Shown: positions 40,918-52,900 of the stretch, in pieces | Layout of the letters: the number at the start of each line of letters is the position of its first letter | Position numbering within the stretch: position 1 is the first letter of the stretch | Source of the DNA: Vanilla planifolia | Lineage: Eukaryota; Streptophyta; Magnoliopsida; Asparagales; Orchidaceae | Direction: 5' to 3' | Assembly: GCA_023846275.1 (NCBI GenBank) | Contig: CM043868.1 | Location: 20,369,755 to 20,433,754 of the forward strand | DNA: 64,000 nt | Translations under genes and position numbers: made by a program | Notes under the pieces: model-generated | What the model was told of the DNA's origin: nothing | The model's database searches: none | Seen by the model: only the letters and a program-made list of their open reading frames with translations

Positions 40918-42780
40918 CAAGATGATTGCATCCACCCAAATTGGTATAAACAAGCCCGTCTCCATTTTCATGTTTTAAGTAAACAAACGTAAAATTCTAA
41001 TTTAAAATCGATACAAAAAGAAAAGCCAAAGCGAGTCTTCATCTTGCTTTTGAGGGAAACATTCATTCAATTTTTATGGCAAATTCACAACCTAATTTGG
41101 AAGAAAATTTCGCCGGCCGTACTGAAGCACTTTCTTTGCACACCACGTCCAAAGAGTTCGCAATCCGGATCGCCACTGTGTTTGTTTGGTTATCCATCTT
41201 GAACTAAGGTGGGTCAGTTGATAGAATTCGCTTATCTGACAATTATTGATGCTATTTGTAAATGCCTTATTGGTGATCGATCTCCATACTTTTTCTATGT
41301 AGGAGGAATTAATTATTTAGGAACATTTTCCAGCGTTCAACCACGATTGACTAATTACATCTTCATTATGCTTTCCTTGATCATGATAGGTAAGAACTTT
41401 CAAATGCTTTTTTTAAGTTTCATAATTTTTATAAATTTACTGAAGTGTCTTTTTTCAAAAGTTTCTTCTTAAAATCTTTTTTTAAACTTTTTCGTCTGTC
41501 ATTATCAAACGAGTTTCTTGATGAATAATCTACCATAACTATAATGAATGGACGAAACAAAATGCTCAATAGTAGGATTCAATTAGGATGGAGTTGTGTT
41601 TGTTTTTAGCTAAATGTAAAAGTTATCCCATCTAGTTGCTTTTTTATATATTAGACTATGTTTATATCTTTTTTCTTTAACTTTTATTATTTTATCCTAA
41701 TTTTCCTTCCTCCAATCCTTATATTTTGCTTGTTCATGATTCCATAATTCAGACATGGTTACTGTTGATTAAGGAATAATATGAGATATTATAGTCTGAC
41801 CATGAATGTGTTATAAGGTCGATAAAGAAATAAGGTATTTTGACGTGCTTAATAAAAAAGCAATGACAACTATGACTCCAAATTCCTAGAGTTCCCAAGC
41901 ATTGTAAAGAGGTGGGATTCTCACAAGAAGTCTTCGTTGGTTATCTACATCAAGCTAGAGTGCAAAAAAAACATTGAGGATGGAATGACATTAAGGAGTT
42001 CTTTAAAAAGTCGATAAATTTTGTGTAAGAGAATGATGTTTTCTATGCCATGAGTTGTCAATAGAAAAGTGTTTTTTTCTCACCTTGGAGACATTTTGCT
42101 TTTTCTATTTTTTGTTCTCATTGATGGAAATAAAATATTGGGAGAAAATGACAGCAGAAAGCTTAAGAAGAGGAAAGAAAGAAACTATGAACTTTTCATT
42201 CATGAATACATATTTACAAAGCAACACTTACATCTATTTATAGCCAAAAAAACATAACTAATTCCCTAAATAATTCCTCTTAATTTGAAAGTTTGTTTCC
42301 TAAAAATACTTAACAAATTAATAAAATACTTAAAATATGCTAACCATACTAAAAAAAGTGCTAAAAAATCCTTAAAAAGTGCTAACCAAATGCTTAAAGT
42401 TTGCTAACATTCATTGGATCTACTTCATTTTCAACTTCAAAAGCATTTTTATTTTTTCAATAAAATTTATATTATAAGTTCCTCTTACTGATAGAAGAAC
42501 TATTAACAATGGGATTAGAGCTCGATTGATCTTTCTCAGAACTTTTATGATATATATCTATCATACTAAAACTTATTATTATTCTATCTATTCTATAAAA
42601 GTCTGATTGCAACAAAATTTGATATAGAGAAATTCAATAAATCTAATTTTAATTGTGAACATTAAAAATAAATGATACTATGAGAAAAGATATTTGCATA
42701 GCAACCATCAATGAAAGGTTGGTGAACTTCATAAAAAATAATAAATGAAATAAAATAAATAGAAATATTATTGTAAACTA
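40918..42780. other. Intergenic DNA with an unidentified short open stretch
   Basis: Composition is more even at 40930-41360 than in most of the window. On the plus strand an ATG at 41076 opens a 43-codon frame ending at 41207 whose product ends in a hydrophobic segment (AIRIATVFVWLSIL). A second frame, 41209-41472, carries further hydrophobic stretches. A GT-rich donor-like site follows near 41390. The two frames differ and no sensible intron joins them. I recognise no family; this may be a fragment of a membrane-protein gene. The rest to 42780 is AT-rich with nothing seen. Confidence 0.3.
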
Positions 42781-42799
42781 TCATGTAGCATTAGTAAAT

Positions 42800-45700
42800 T
42801 GGGCATTGTCAAACATTAAGGAGAAGAAAATAACATGAGTTATGAAATTGTCTCACTAAATTGTATAAGACTAAATCACTCCACAACAAAAGTTTCTTTA
42901 AAAGAAATTTCTATGATTTACGAATGTCAGAATCTGTTTTAGTAATGAAACACATCAACACCCTAAATGATTTATTTTGCCAATTCACATCACTAGGATG
43001 TGCAATGAAAGCAAATAAATGTGATGAATTTTTACTTCAAAGTCTACCTGATTTGTACAATCAATTCATCATCTATATAACAAATAATATATTTATAGAT
43101 CGGTTAGTCTTTGATAAAATTGTAGGTGTTACTTTAGAGGAAGAAGATCAATATAAGATCAAAAAAGATAGAAAGATAAATTTATAACAATTAAAGGCCT
43201 TAATAATGACAAGGAGATCAATGCAATGTGGTTGAAGTGAAGACAAATTCATGATAAATCAAAATTATGGAGTAAGAAAGATTTTCAAATTTCACCCTTG
43301 TGGTAAGAAAGGTTACATGAAGAAGGATTGTAAGAATTTGAATAAAACAAATTTCAGTTCTCAAGAAAATGTGATGAGTACTTCAAACAATGAAAACGTT
43401 TGAAGTTGTGACATCATGAACAATTGAGCTAATGTATATTTTTGTTAATTATTTAAGGGCTACATTTTTACATAACCTTTAGAAGAAAATAGTTTCATCA
43501 TTATAAACCAACTAAAGGAGGTCCTATATATAGTTGTAATGATCATGCTTTAAGAATCATTGTTATTAAAACTAACATATTGGAGTCACATGATGCTACA
43601 AACTGTAATATTCAAGAAAGGCAACATGTGGAAGACTTGGAAAAAGAAGAACCTATTGTCATTAAGAAAATTGGATGATCTTAGGCACATAATGAAATTA
43701 AAAGTGGGTTTTTGAATTTATTCCAATGTGCTCTTGTACTAACAATGGGAAAAAAAAAGTGGCTACAAATTTGTTTTATTAAAGGGAGAGACATTACAAG
43801 AAGCAAAAACATCAATTATTTTGAATAGCTCAAATGAAAGATTCACAATGATATGACATCAAAAACTTAAATATTTGTTTGAACAAGAACTGAAGAATTG
43901 TGAGCAAAAGCAACTTTTTGGACTCACCAAAGTTTTCTTACCATTTTGTGAGAATTATGTCATAAGTATGCAACATCTCTTGAAGTGACACATCTAATTC
44001 AATAAGCAAAGGTGTTCTAGAATTGGTTCACTTTGATGCAAGACAAACACTAGTTTTATCTCTAAAAGAAGGGAAATATTTTTTATCTTTTATTGATGAT
44101 TAAACTAGGAGATGTTAGGTGTATCCTATTAAGAGTAAATCAAATTTGTTTTTCACCTTTAGAGTTTTCAAAATGTGTGTTGTACTTGAATTGAGAACTA
44201 AGATCAAGTATTTATAGATATATAATGGAGAAATATATTGGTAATAAATTTGATAAGTTCCACAAATAAAAAGGCATAAAGAAGATAATTTGTTATAGCA
44301 AATAGTACTCGACAACATAGAGTGACAGAGTAGATGAATAGTATCTCATTAGAAAAAAAAACAATACTAAAAAATGCATGTCTACACAAAAACATGTTAA
44401 GCAAAAACTATAAACAATGCATGTTATGTGATAAATTGGGCTCCTTTAATTGTAGTTTCATTGAAGACATCAATGGAGATGTGCATAAGAAAACTAGTTG
44501 ATTATTCAAATCTTTATATATTTGAAAATCCTCCACATGTAATGTATCATCAAAGAAATTACAAAGCTAAATCCATAATCTGAAAAATATATATTCACAA
44601 GATGATTATTAGCAAAGATAAAATACAAGAGAATGGTGAAAGAAACACATATATAAAATAAAGAAAATAGTCAAAATCAAAGTAATGCTAAAATATGAAG
44701 GGCAAGAACCATGTGAATCTCACATTGCAATGGTTTGATAATCAAATTGAAAAAGACATCCATTAGCCTGACAAATTGATTATATTGTTAAGGGCAATGT
44801 TGCATAATATTTTTTGATATAAGAAGGGCAACCTTCAACTCTTCAAAAGCAAAATGTAGGAAGAAATTAAAACTCTTCGTAGAAATAGCATATGAAAACT
44901 GGAGATGTATTTGGCACAAAATGGGATATAAGATTAAAAAAAATAATAATGATCAAGTGGATTGGTATTGTGCAAGGATAATAGTAAAAAGATATGCTAA
45001 GCAAGAAGGCAAACATTTTCATAAAATATTGTCTTGTGGTTCAACTTACATTATTAGCATAAAAGATTTTATTCTTTCATCATAACCCTTGGATATAATA
45101 AAAAAAATTAGATCATTGTGCATATTTCAAAAAAAATTGGCAAAAATATTTTTGTTATTTTATTGTTATATGTTGGAAATAAACTCAAATAAAGACTATA
45201 TTGAATATTGCATAATTAGTTAAGGAATTTCAAAAGAAAGACTTGGGACTTGCATATAAAATAATGAGTATATAAATTTATCAAACTAGAGAAAAATTCT
45301 TGTGATATTTAACATTTTTGTAAGTAAATTTATACCACACTTTCTATTAATTTAAGTTATACTCCAACATGAGTTCTAATAATGAAACAGATAGGATAGA
45401 GATATCTCAAGTGTTGTGTGAAGCAACGATATAAAGTTGTGTTTTTTATTATATGTATAAAATCAAAAATTATACATGTAATGAAAATAGTGAGACGATA
45501 TATGACACATCTTGATAAAGAATATTGAATCTTTTGAAGATGATTTTAAGATATATTAAAATAATTTTAGATAATACATTGTGAATAGGGAATCAAATTT
45601 TTTTTAATAGATATGTTGATTCTAATTATGCATATGATATTAATTATTAGACTTATATTATTCTAAATCTTTTAAATTTTATTATTTATTAATTAAATTT
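42800..45700 (+). mobile_element. Ty1/copia internal region, very old fossil
   Basis: The plus strand shows copia landmarks in the diagnostic order. They are gag (LHNKSFFKRNFYDLRMSE and a LLQSLPDLY block, 42870-43190), a zinc knuckle (about 43295-43345), a protease-to-integrase part (GVLELVHFDA at 44010-44040; a FLSFIDD-like and WVYPIKSKS-like stretch at 44080-44150), integrase continuation, a reverse transcriptase start (about 44860-45090), an RT catalytic neighbourhood (45140-45200) and an RNase H-side part (45370-45680). Integrase before RT separates copia from gypsy. LTRs were not recognised. The element is broken in very many places (dozens) and is far older than the 37780-40917 copy. 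Confidence 0.8.
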
Positions 45701-45931
45701 AATGTAGAAATTACTTTTATTAATAAAAGAACTACTAACAAAATTTAGTTGTAAGTCAGATTTATATGATTCAAAGGGGCCTCAATTTAAATTTACTTTA
45801 AATAATCTTGTAATATTTTGGTTGAGGTTCATGTGTGTGTGCCACTCATTTTGTTTCTGAAAATTAAAGACATTTAGGCATTATTATAATATATATTGTT
45901 CAATATGGTTAAGAAGCAATCCAACCAAATA

Positions 45932-45934
<3 letters not shown>

Positions 45935-45972
<38 letters not shown>

Positions 45973-46140
45973 GGAAATTAATCAGACGATCCAATTTTGT
46001 ATTAGACTTTTTTTTTTTTTTTTAATTCTCCGATGACTTTTCATTAGCTAAGACAAGGGATTGCTTTCAAAGATTTGGCCTTCGTTTGGTATGTCGCTCT
46101 ACTCTTTGGTCGACGCTTGATTTCGCCTTTTTTTTTTTTT
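45935..46140. repeat. Cluster of three poly-T tracts
   Basis: T runs of 36 (45935-45970), 16 (46008-46023) and 13 (46128-46140) bases within about 200 bases, separated by GC-richer DNA. On the minus strand these read as poly(A) tracts, as retroposed copies leave, but no retroposed gene could be named beside them. Confidence 0.7.
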
Positions 46141-46280
46141 CCTTGATTTATTTTTAAATGAAATCATTTTCAGCCCAACTCATGCTTGTGGACTCACTCC
46201 ACTGCTCGTTGATGACTACCAATTGGACCACAAGATGTTGCGAAAACGTTTGCATCCCCACATTTACCTTTGACTCACTG

Positions 46281-46920
46281 TTGTCCAGTACCAACCTCAA
46301 TTCTTTGCCCTCATATCACATCTTTCTTCTTCTATTTAATTTTTAATTTTTAAATTATTTAGTATACATAAGATTTAATTTGGTTTGAGATCATGAATTA
46401 AGTATATGTTGAAATCATAATGTATTATTCTTTTTATCATAATTATATATGTTTAAGTTTGTGAATTATTAGATATTTATATAAGAATATGTTAGGCTCA
46501 TCTTGAATTCTCATTTTCTAAAATTCAATAATAAATTATATTAAAATTAATGTTTCATATTTATTCATTTGTTATCTTTCATTAGCCTTTGATTATTTTT
46601 GCCATATAGATTTTTGATGAATTCACATGATACTTTTATGTAGTAAAGTAACTCTTATTATGCACAATAAGAAATGGTCTCTATAAGCTTTAATGGAGTT
46701 ACATAGCTTTGTCAAGTGACTAGCACATGGCTCTTGCATTTGTTTATTCACAATTGAGTAATTTATGACATGATAGAGTATATTGATTTTCTTAATGATT
46801 GGCATGATCTACAACTTGATTAGTTTGAATATTTTAAAGAGAGAATATTAAACAAAATTTTCATTTTGAAAAAAATTTATTTATGCATAAATGAGAAGAA
46901 TTGAGGTTGGTAGTGGATAA
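46281..46920. repeat. 25-base inverted repeat with about 590-base spacer
   Basis: The left arm 46281-46305 (TTGTCCAGTACCAACCTC and on) and the right arm 46896-46920, read on the opposite strand, agree at 22 of 25 bases. The spacer carries no transposase-like frame. It may mark a small non-autonomous DNA transposon, but no target duplication was found at either outer edge. Confidence 0.4.
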
Positions 46921-49280
46921 TAGTATTGTGTCATCTCCATTGATGCTAATTATTTTGATTATTGTGTCATCAATATCAAAATTGTACATTATTCATAAGT
47001 TATAATAGCCATGAAGCAGAGTGCTATAGCTACAACTAGGTGACATGATCATCTAGAGAGAGGTGTAATATAAGAGGTAAGCACTCAAACGCTACTACAT
47101 CACGTGTTGTCATAATGATTTATTGTCACTTAACATGAGAACAAGTAATGTGGTTCGGGAGGTTGGTGTAACAATCTGTTTAATTAACATCAAATATAGT
47201 ACCTAAAAAAGTTTTACATATTAGATATTTATACTATTGGTTTGAAACTCAAAAATATTTTAGTCAATAGATGTCTCAAAAAAAGTGTTAGGATGTTGAT
47301 GGTTAAACCTTATATTTGAACATATTATTGTAAAAATCTCATTGTAAATAATTTATGGATATGTTGCTTATATTTTTTTTATGATCATTCAATTTTTGAT
47401 AAACTTTTAAAGATAACTCTAATAAAACAAATGAATTATTATATAATTTAATCCTCTTATTTAATAAGAGAATAAGCTTACCCTCCTTTATCAAAAGTCA
47501 TTGCAATGTCTAGCAACTGCAACAGAAAACATGAAAGAGAAAAGAAAAGAGTTGAAGCTCAAGAAGAATGTGAGATCCACATGAATCTTGTGTCTTTTGA
47601 AGAGATTTGAGGAGATCAAGAGATAAAGGAAAGCTTGAGGATTAGAAAAGAATTATCAACGTTGGCATGTGAGAATCACATAATATGACAAGATCTTCCT
47701 TGAATATTAGTGAATTAAGTTTGTTTGGGTTTCATGGAATGAAAAAAAAAATTATCTTGTAAACTAGATAGGAAAACCTTGGTGGTCAGAAGCTATTGAA
47801 ATTTTCAACTATATTGATCATAAAAAGATGATTGCTCAATTATTTAGTACAATCTTTTCAAAAGGGCCTAAGTATGAATTGAGATGTAAAACAATCATAA
47901 TAGTAGTATTATATGGATATTGTAATTATAGCTTGATTTTGTTAATAATAAGAGAATACAATGATGTCCATAGGAGAAGATAGTGACTTTGAAGGGAATG
48001 AGGATGGTTAGAGGAAGGAATTTACATGAACACAGTGGCTAAATGATAGTGATGAGAATCTAGATCATAACTTAAAATATGAGAAGGCAAATTTATAAAA
48101 GTGGGTATGACTATGGGAGAACTTAGAAAATTTGGAGAAAAATTTGTGAGGCAAGTCAAAAGAAGAAAAATCAGAAGAGAGAAAAAATAAATACAATGGC
48201 TTCTACTTTATAGAAAGTGAGAAAGAAAAAAATGAATTTGAAAATTTTCTTGCGTTGTTGTAAGAAAGAGAAAGAAATGTTGTGGTCGTGAGAAGAAATT
48301 TTTTTTGAAAATGACAGATCATGAGAAAATTTGGAGTAAACAAAAACAAATCAATCCATCTTAGCATTATTACTACTCAAATACAAAAAAATGATTTAGA
48401 TAGTTCTTAGTGTATCTGTTTAATGTTATATTGATTACAACTAATGGCTTCCACTAAATAAAAACGAACTTTTAAACAAAATTTATTATGAATTATCTTG
48501 ATGAAATAGTTGGTTTTCTTTTTTTGTAATTGATATGTTAACTCTTGGTTGAGATTTATTATGACATTATATCACATATTATATTTTTAAAAAATAGTTT
48601 ACATATAATATTGGCTGAGCATGAGGATGCATTATACTTTTGATATCAATATCGGTATAATTTGAAAAAAATATATAAAACAAATCATAATGGTAACAAA
48701 AGTTCGTTAAAGAAAAAAATAGGTTATGAAGAAAATTTATTCATTTTTAGCTTATGGCTAATTCATTTAGAAAAATGATCAAAGTGTGCTACCTAGGATA
48801 GATTGAACCCATGACAATGTATTTAATTTCTTATTGGCTTAGGTTAAAGAAATCCACCAAAAAAATTTCTTAGGCTGGATTGAGTTGTTGAGTCTATATA
48901 TTTATATTAAAACTAACATAGCTAGTCATATATTAAGAACACAGAATCTATAATATTGGTAAAGCCAATAGGCTAATGATAACTATGGATTTAAGAGGCT
49001 AACAAACTAAAGAAAATAAAATAAAAAAATAAAGAATAACAAACTCAATTAAATCATCATAATACATTTTAGCGATATATGTTTTTATTTTCTTATATAA
49101 TTACAATTCATCATATTTTTATTACGTGCATACATCCCAAATATGATTTGTTTTACATTAAAATATGGATTTTACTTATTAAGCCTATAGCAATTAACTT
49201 AACCTATTGTGTCCTAAACATTTTAGGTAAACAAATTTATTATAAAAGACTCAAAAGGAGTTATGAGTGAAACTGTGATT
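46921..49280. other. AT-rich intergenic DNA, nothing recognised
   Basis: 47480-48330 is purine-rich with many GAGA- and GAAGA-type runs, the look of an LTR leader or worn gag, but no motif supports a call. Confidence 0.35.
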
Positions 49281-49935
49281 GTGACACTTGAGACGAATGA
49301 GGGCAGAGAGTAAATGTTAAGTGATATGCTAAGATATGAATCATTAAACAAAAAGCAACTCTTGACAAACTTTTAAGTGATGAGATATAATAATGAATAC
49401 TCCAACATTGATTAATATGCAAATCAAGAGACTAATTCTAGTGTGTATATAAGATATCATAGTCTTAAAGTATTGAGATGTCTTATAAGAGCAAAACCTA
49501 CTTAGTCATAAATGGTGTGATTTAAGAGGATAATATCTTAACATAGTAAGATTAGAATGTCTCATCTTGTATTAGATTTAACACTCAATTAATTCGATGT
49601 GAGTTGAGGATAAACTAAGAAAAAGTTGATGAGCCTGTGACACCTAGGACCAAAAAAGATAAAAAATGAATATTATGTGATGTCCTAAAAGAAGAATTAT
49701 TGAATAAAGAATAGCTCTTAACAAGTTTTTGGAAAAAGAATATATTGATGAATTGTCTTACATTGACTACTAAAAAAATGATTTTGGTGTTTATATAAGA
49801 TGTCATTATCATTTAAATATTGAGATACGTTTTAAAAACAAAACCTACTAGGATCAAGATAAGGCGACCAAAGAAAACAATATCTTAATATAATGAGACT
49901 AGAATATCATAATAACATAGAATTTTATTGTTTTA
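49281..49935 (+). repeat. Two diverged tandem copies of a roughly 320-base repeat
   Basis: Copy A starts at 49281 (GTGACACTTGAGA) and copy B at 49638 (GTGACACCTAGGA). Both then show a lysine-codon-like purine stretch, 'AAC.A.TTTTT/AAG', 'TATATAAGAT.TCAT', 'ATTGAGAT', 'AAAACCTACTA/T', 'ACAATATCTTAA' or a close form, and 'AGACTAGAAT' or a close form. This block order resembles short plant LTR or TRIM-type repeats, so the pair may be two LTRs with little between them. No coding domain is present. Confidence 0.55.
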
Positions 49936-52900
49936 CTTTTGCTTTGAGGACCATGTTGTAAGATTTATATTATTGGATTATACTATATGTAACTACAACA
50001 TCCAATTGGTTTAACTCACATGTGCTTCTATTTTATTCAATTACATAATAATTTAACTAATGAATTTGTTTTATATGAAATGTAAATATTATATTGTATC
50101 ATATTTTCAATAACAGGGCTTATTTTGGTTATGTTTTTTAACCAAACAAATTACAATAAAAAAGGTTTTTCTTAAATAGAAGAAAGAGTTTATGATTTTC
50201 AAATTAAAGAAATTTTATGACAAAAAGAAAGTTTTGAAATACATAGATTTCTTTAAAAAAATGACATTATAAAATCATAGTTTAAAAAAAATTCAACCAC
50301 CCCACATTAAAATCTAAGGCATCATAAGCCAACTATATCTAACAATAATACCTCAACTCTCAGTGCAAAGATGTACCTTTTATTATGATAATAATTATAT
50401 TTAACACAATGTCCTATATAAACAATTTGTTATGGTTTTTAAATCTTAATTCAGATAAAAAAATTATATTATTACACATTCAACTTCTATTTCAAGTAAA
50501 TAGGATGATAGATAATTTAGTTGAAAACATAACAGCATGCATACAAATTATTTCCAAATTCTAAAACTTAATATGTTTCTTTTTAATATCAAAGCGATAA
50601 GCATTTCTTCTTTATAAGATAATTAGCTTTTGGTGTTTCTACTAATTTGATAACAATAATAATAAGGGTTCATAAAGTGAAGCAAATCGATAAATTGGGC
50701 AAAAGGATTTTTATATAAGATATAAAAGTTGAAACTATATAAAAACATTATTATGAAACATGATAAACACCTTTATTTACTAGATATTTATCTCTTGTAA
50801 CAAAAAAGAAAAATATTTTTTACAATTGACAATGTCATTTTTCATTCAATATAAATCTAATTAACCCAATATACTACATACAAAACAAATTTAACAAAAA
50901 AACAAAGTAAATAGTAAAATTTAAAAGATATAAACAAAAAACGAACAAGAGTGACAAAGGTTATCTCAACTTATAAACATTAATATTAGTGTAACCAATT
51001 AAAAGAACAATGCATAAAACAACAAAGAACTCATACTTAATAGCGTGAGGTGTATTACCTCTGGCAAATCCTATGCCTTGCATGCCCCCAAAACTAAGGA
51101 TTAAGATTAAATAGCCTTTTGAAATTTTCTTAATTAAATTTAAATATCCTTTAAACATTAATATTTTATATTAAATCCTTTTTGTTATAAAAAATTATAA
51201 CGCAAAGTTTTATTTCAAATATATACTTAATTCTAAAATCTGATACTTATAACTTGACATTTGGCTTGAAACATTTATAAAAATTATTATTTATTCCTAC
51301 AAGTGCCTAGACGAGAGCCAACTTCAAAAAAATAAACATCAGGCTTTACAATCTCAAGCACTATATAGTTAATAAGATTAAGCCATGCATAAAGTTAAAT
51401 TTTAAGCTATTACAAAATGGATCAAAGTTATTTTATATTTTTTAAAAATTTGAAACAACATTGAAAGTTCTTCAAACGGCACAAAGGTAGAGATGTGCCC
51501 AAAATTTTCAAATGTAATTAATATACAAAAGGATCATAATGCCCATCTGCATGTTATATACATTCTCAAATTGTTTAAACTAGATAATTCATTATTATTT
51601 AGAATTAATTAATCTTTATAATTCTAAATACATAATATTTTATGATATGAAAATATAATCACTCTAAATAACTCAATCAAAGATTTGAAATTCAAAAATT
51701 ATTCAATCATAATAAAAATTTTTCAATGAGAATTTTACGGTATAATCTATACTATAATACAATCTATCTTTACATAAAACATATTTTTCTGTACAAAGAA
51801 AATAAATAATGAAAAATATTATAGTTAATGATCACTAAATATTTGGGCCAATGCATGTAGTGAAAGAGCAAGCGTGGAAGGTGGCTTGCGTGAAAGAGGT
51901 AATGTAGTGTACAAGCATGAGTTTTTAAGTTAACATTCAAAATGCATGAGAATTTAATTTTAAGAAGAAATAAATATAATTATTGTATAAATTGATATTT
52001 CAATTAGATTGAAATCTAACAGAAGCGAAGAAAATTTATAATGTTTTTAAAAAATATATTGGTTTATTATTTAACAACATATCAAACTTGGATGATTTAC
52101 GAAGTTAGCAAAATTAATAGTAATTTGCAAAAAAAAAATTATTACAATACTTAAAGGTGAGCTTCAAAATTAAAAATACTATTATTAGGAACTCAATGGT
52201 GTTAAGTCAAGAAAAAGTAAAGATTTCTAGATCATGAAACAAATGATATGGGATTTTTCGAAATCAAATATTAATTTTATTATAAAAACATAATATTTAA
52301 AAATTTAAATAAATATCAAATGAAGCCAAAAAATAATAAATTGAATTGAGACGTAAAGCATATAGATAAATTTAGTATAAAATTATCTTAGCATTAATAA
52401 GAAGTTTCATGATGGCCAAATTTTAAAAAAATTGAAATGATTAAAAAATATATTTGAAAAAAATACTAAAAATACAAACGATGCCAAAAAAAATTTCAAA
52501 ATTAGACGACATGTGGAACTTATCGAGAAGAATGATAAATTAGCTCACAAAGTTTTTTGAGATTATTTTGATAAACTATTCAAAAATAGTATAAAGTTCA
52601 AAGTTTTTTTAAAGATCTGATTTTATTTTTTTATTTAATTTTTCTAAATCCCTAACTTAGTGAGACAATGCCTAGGGTTTGAAATGCATGGAAATTACTA
52701 ACTAGCAACAACTCCAAGGCCAAGGAAAGTCCAGGGATGTGTTAGACAAGGGTATTGGAAGAGATGCATTGGTTTAGGGGAATAGAAAAAGTCAGGAAAG
52801 ACAAGAATTCGTAGAGAATTGTAAAAAAAGTGTTTCAATCGACTACTGTGAGATATTGGAGAAATTTGAGGAAAATTTTCCTAATTGTAGTCAAGCCTAG

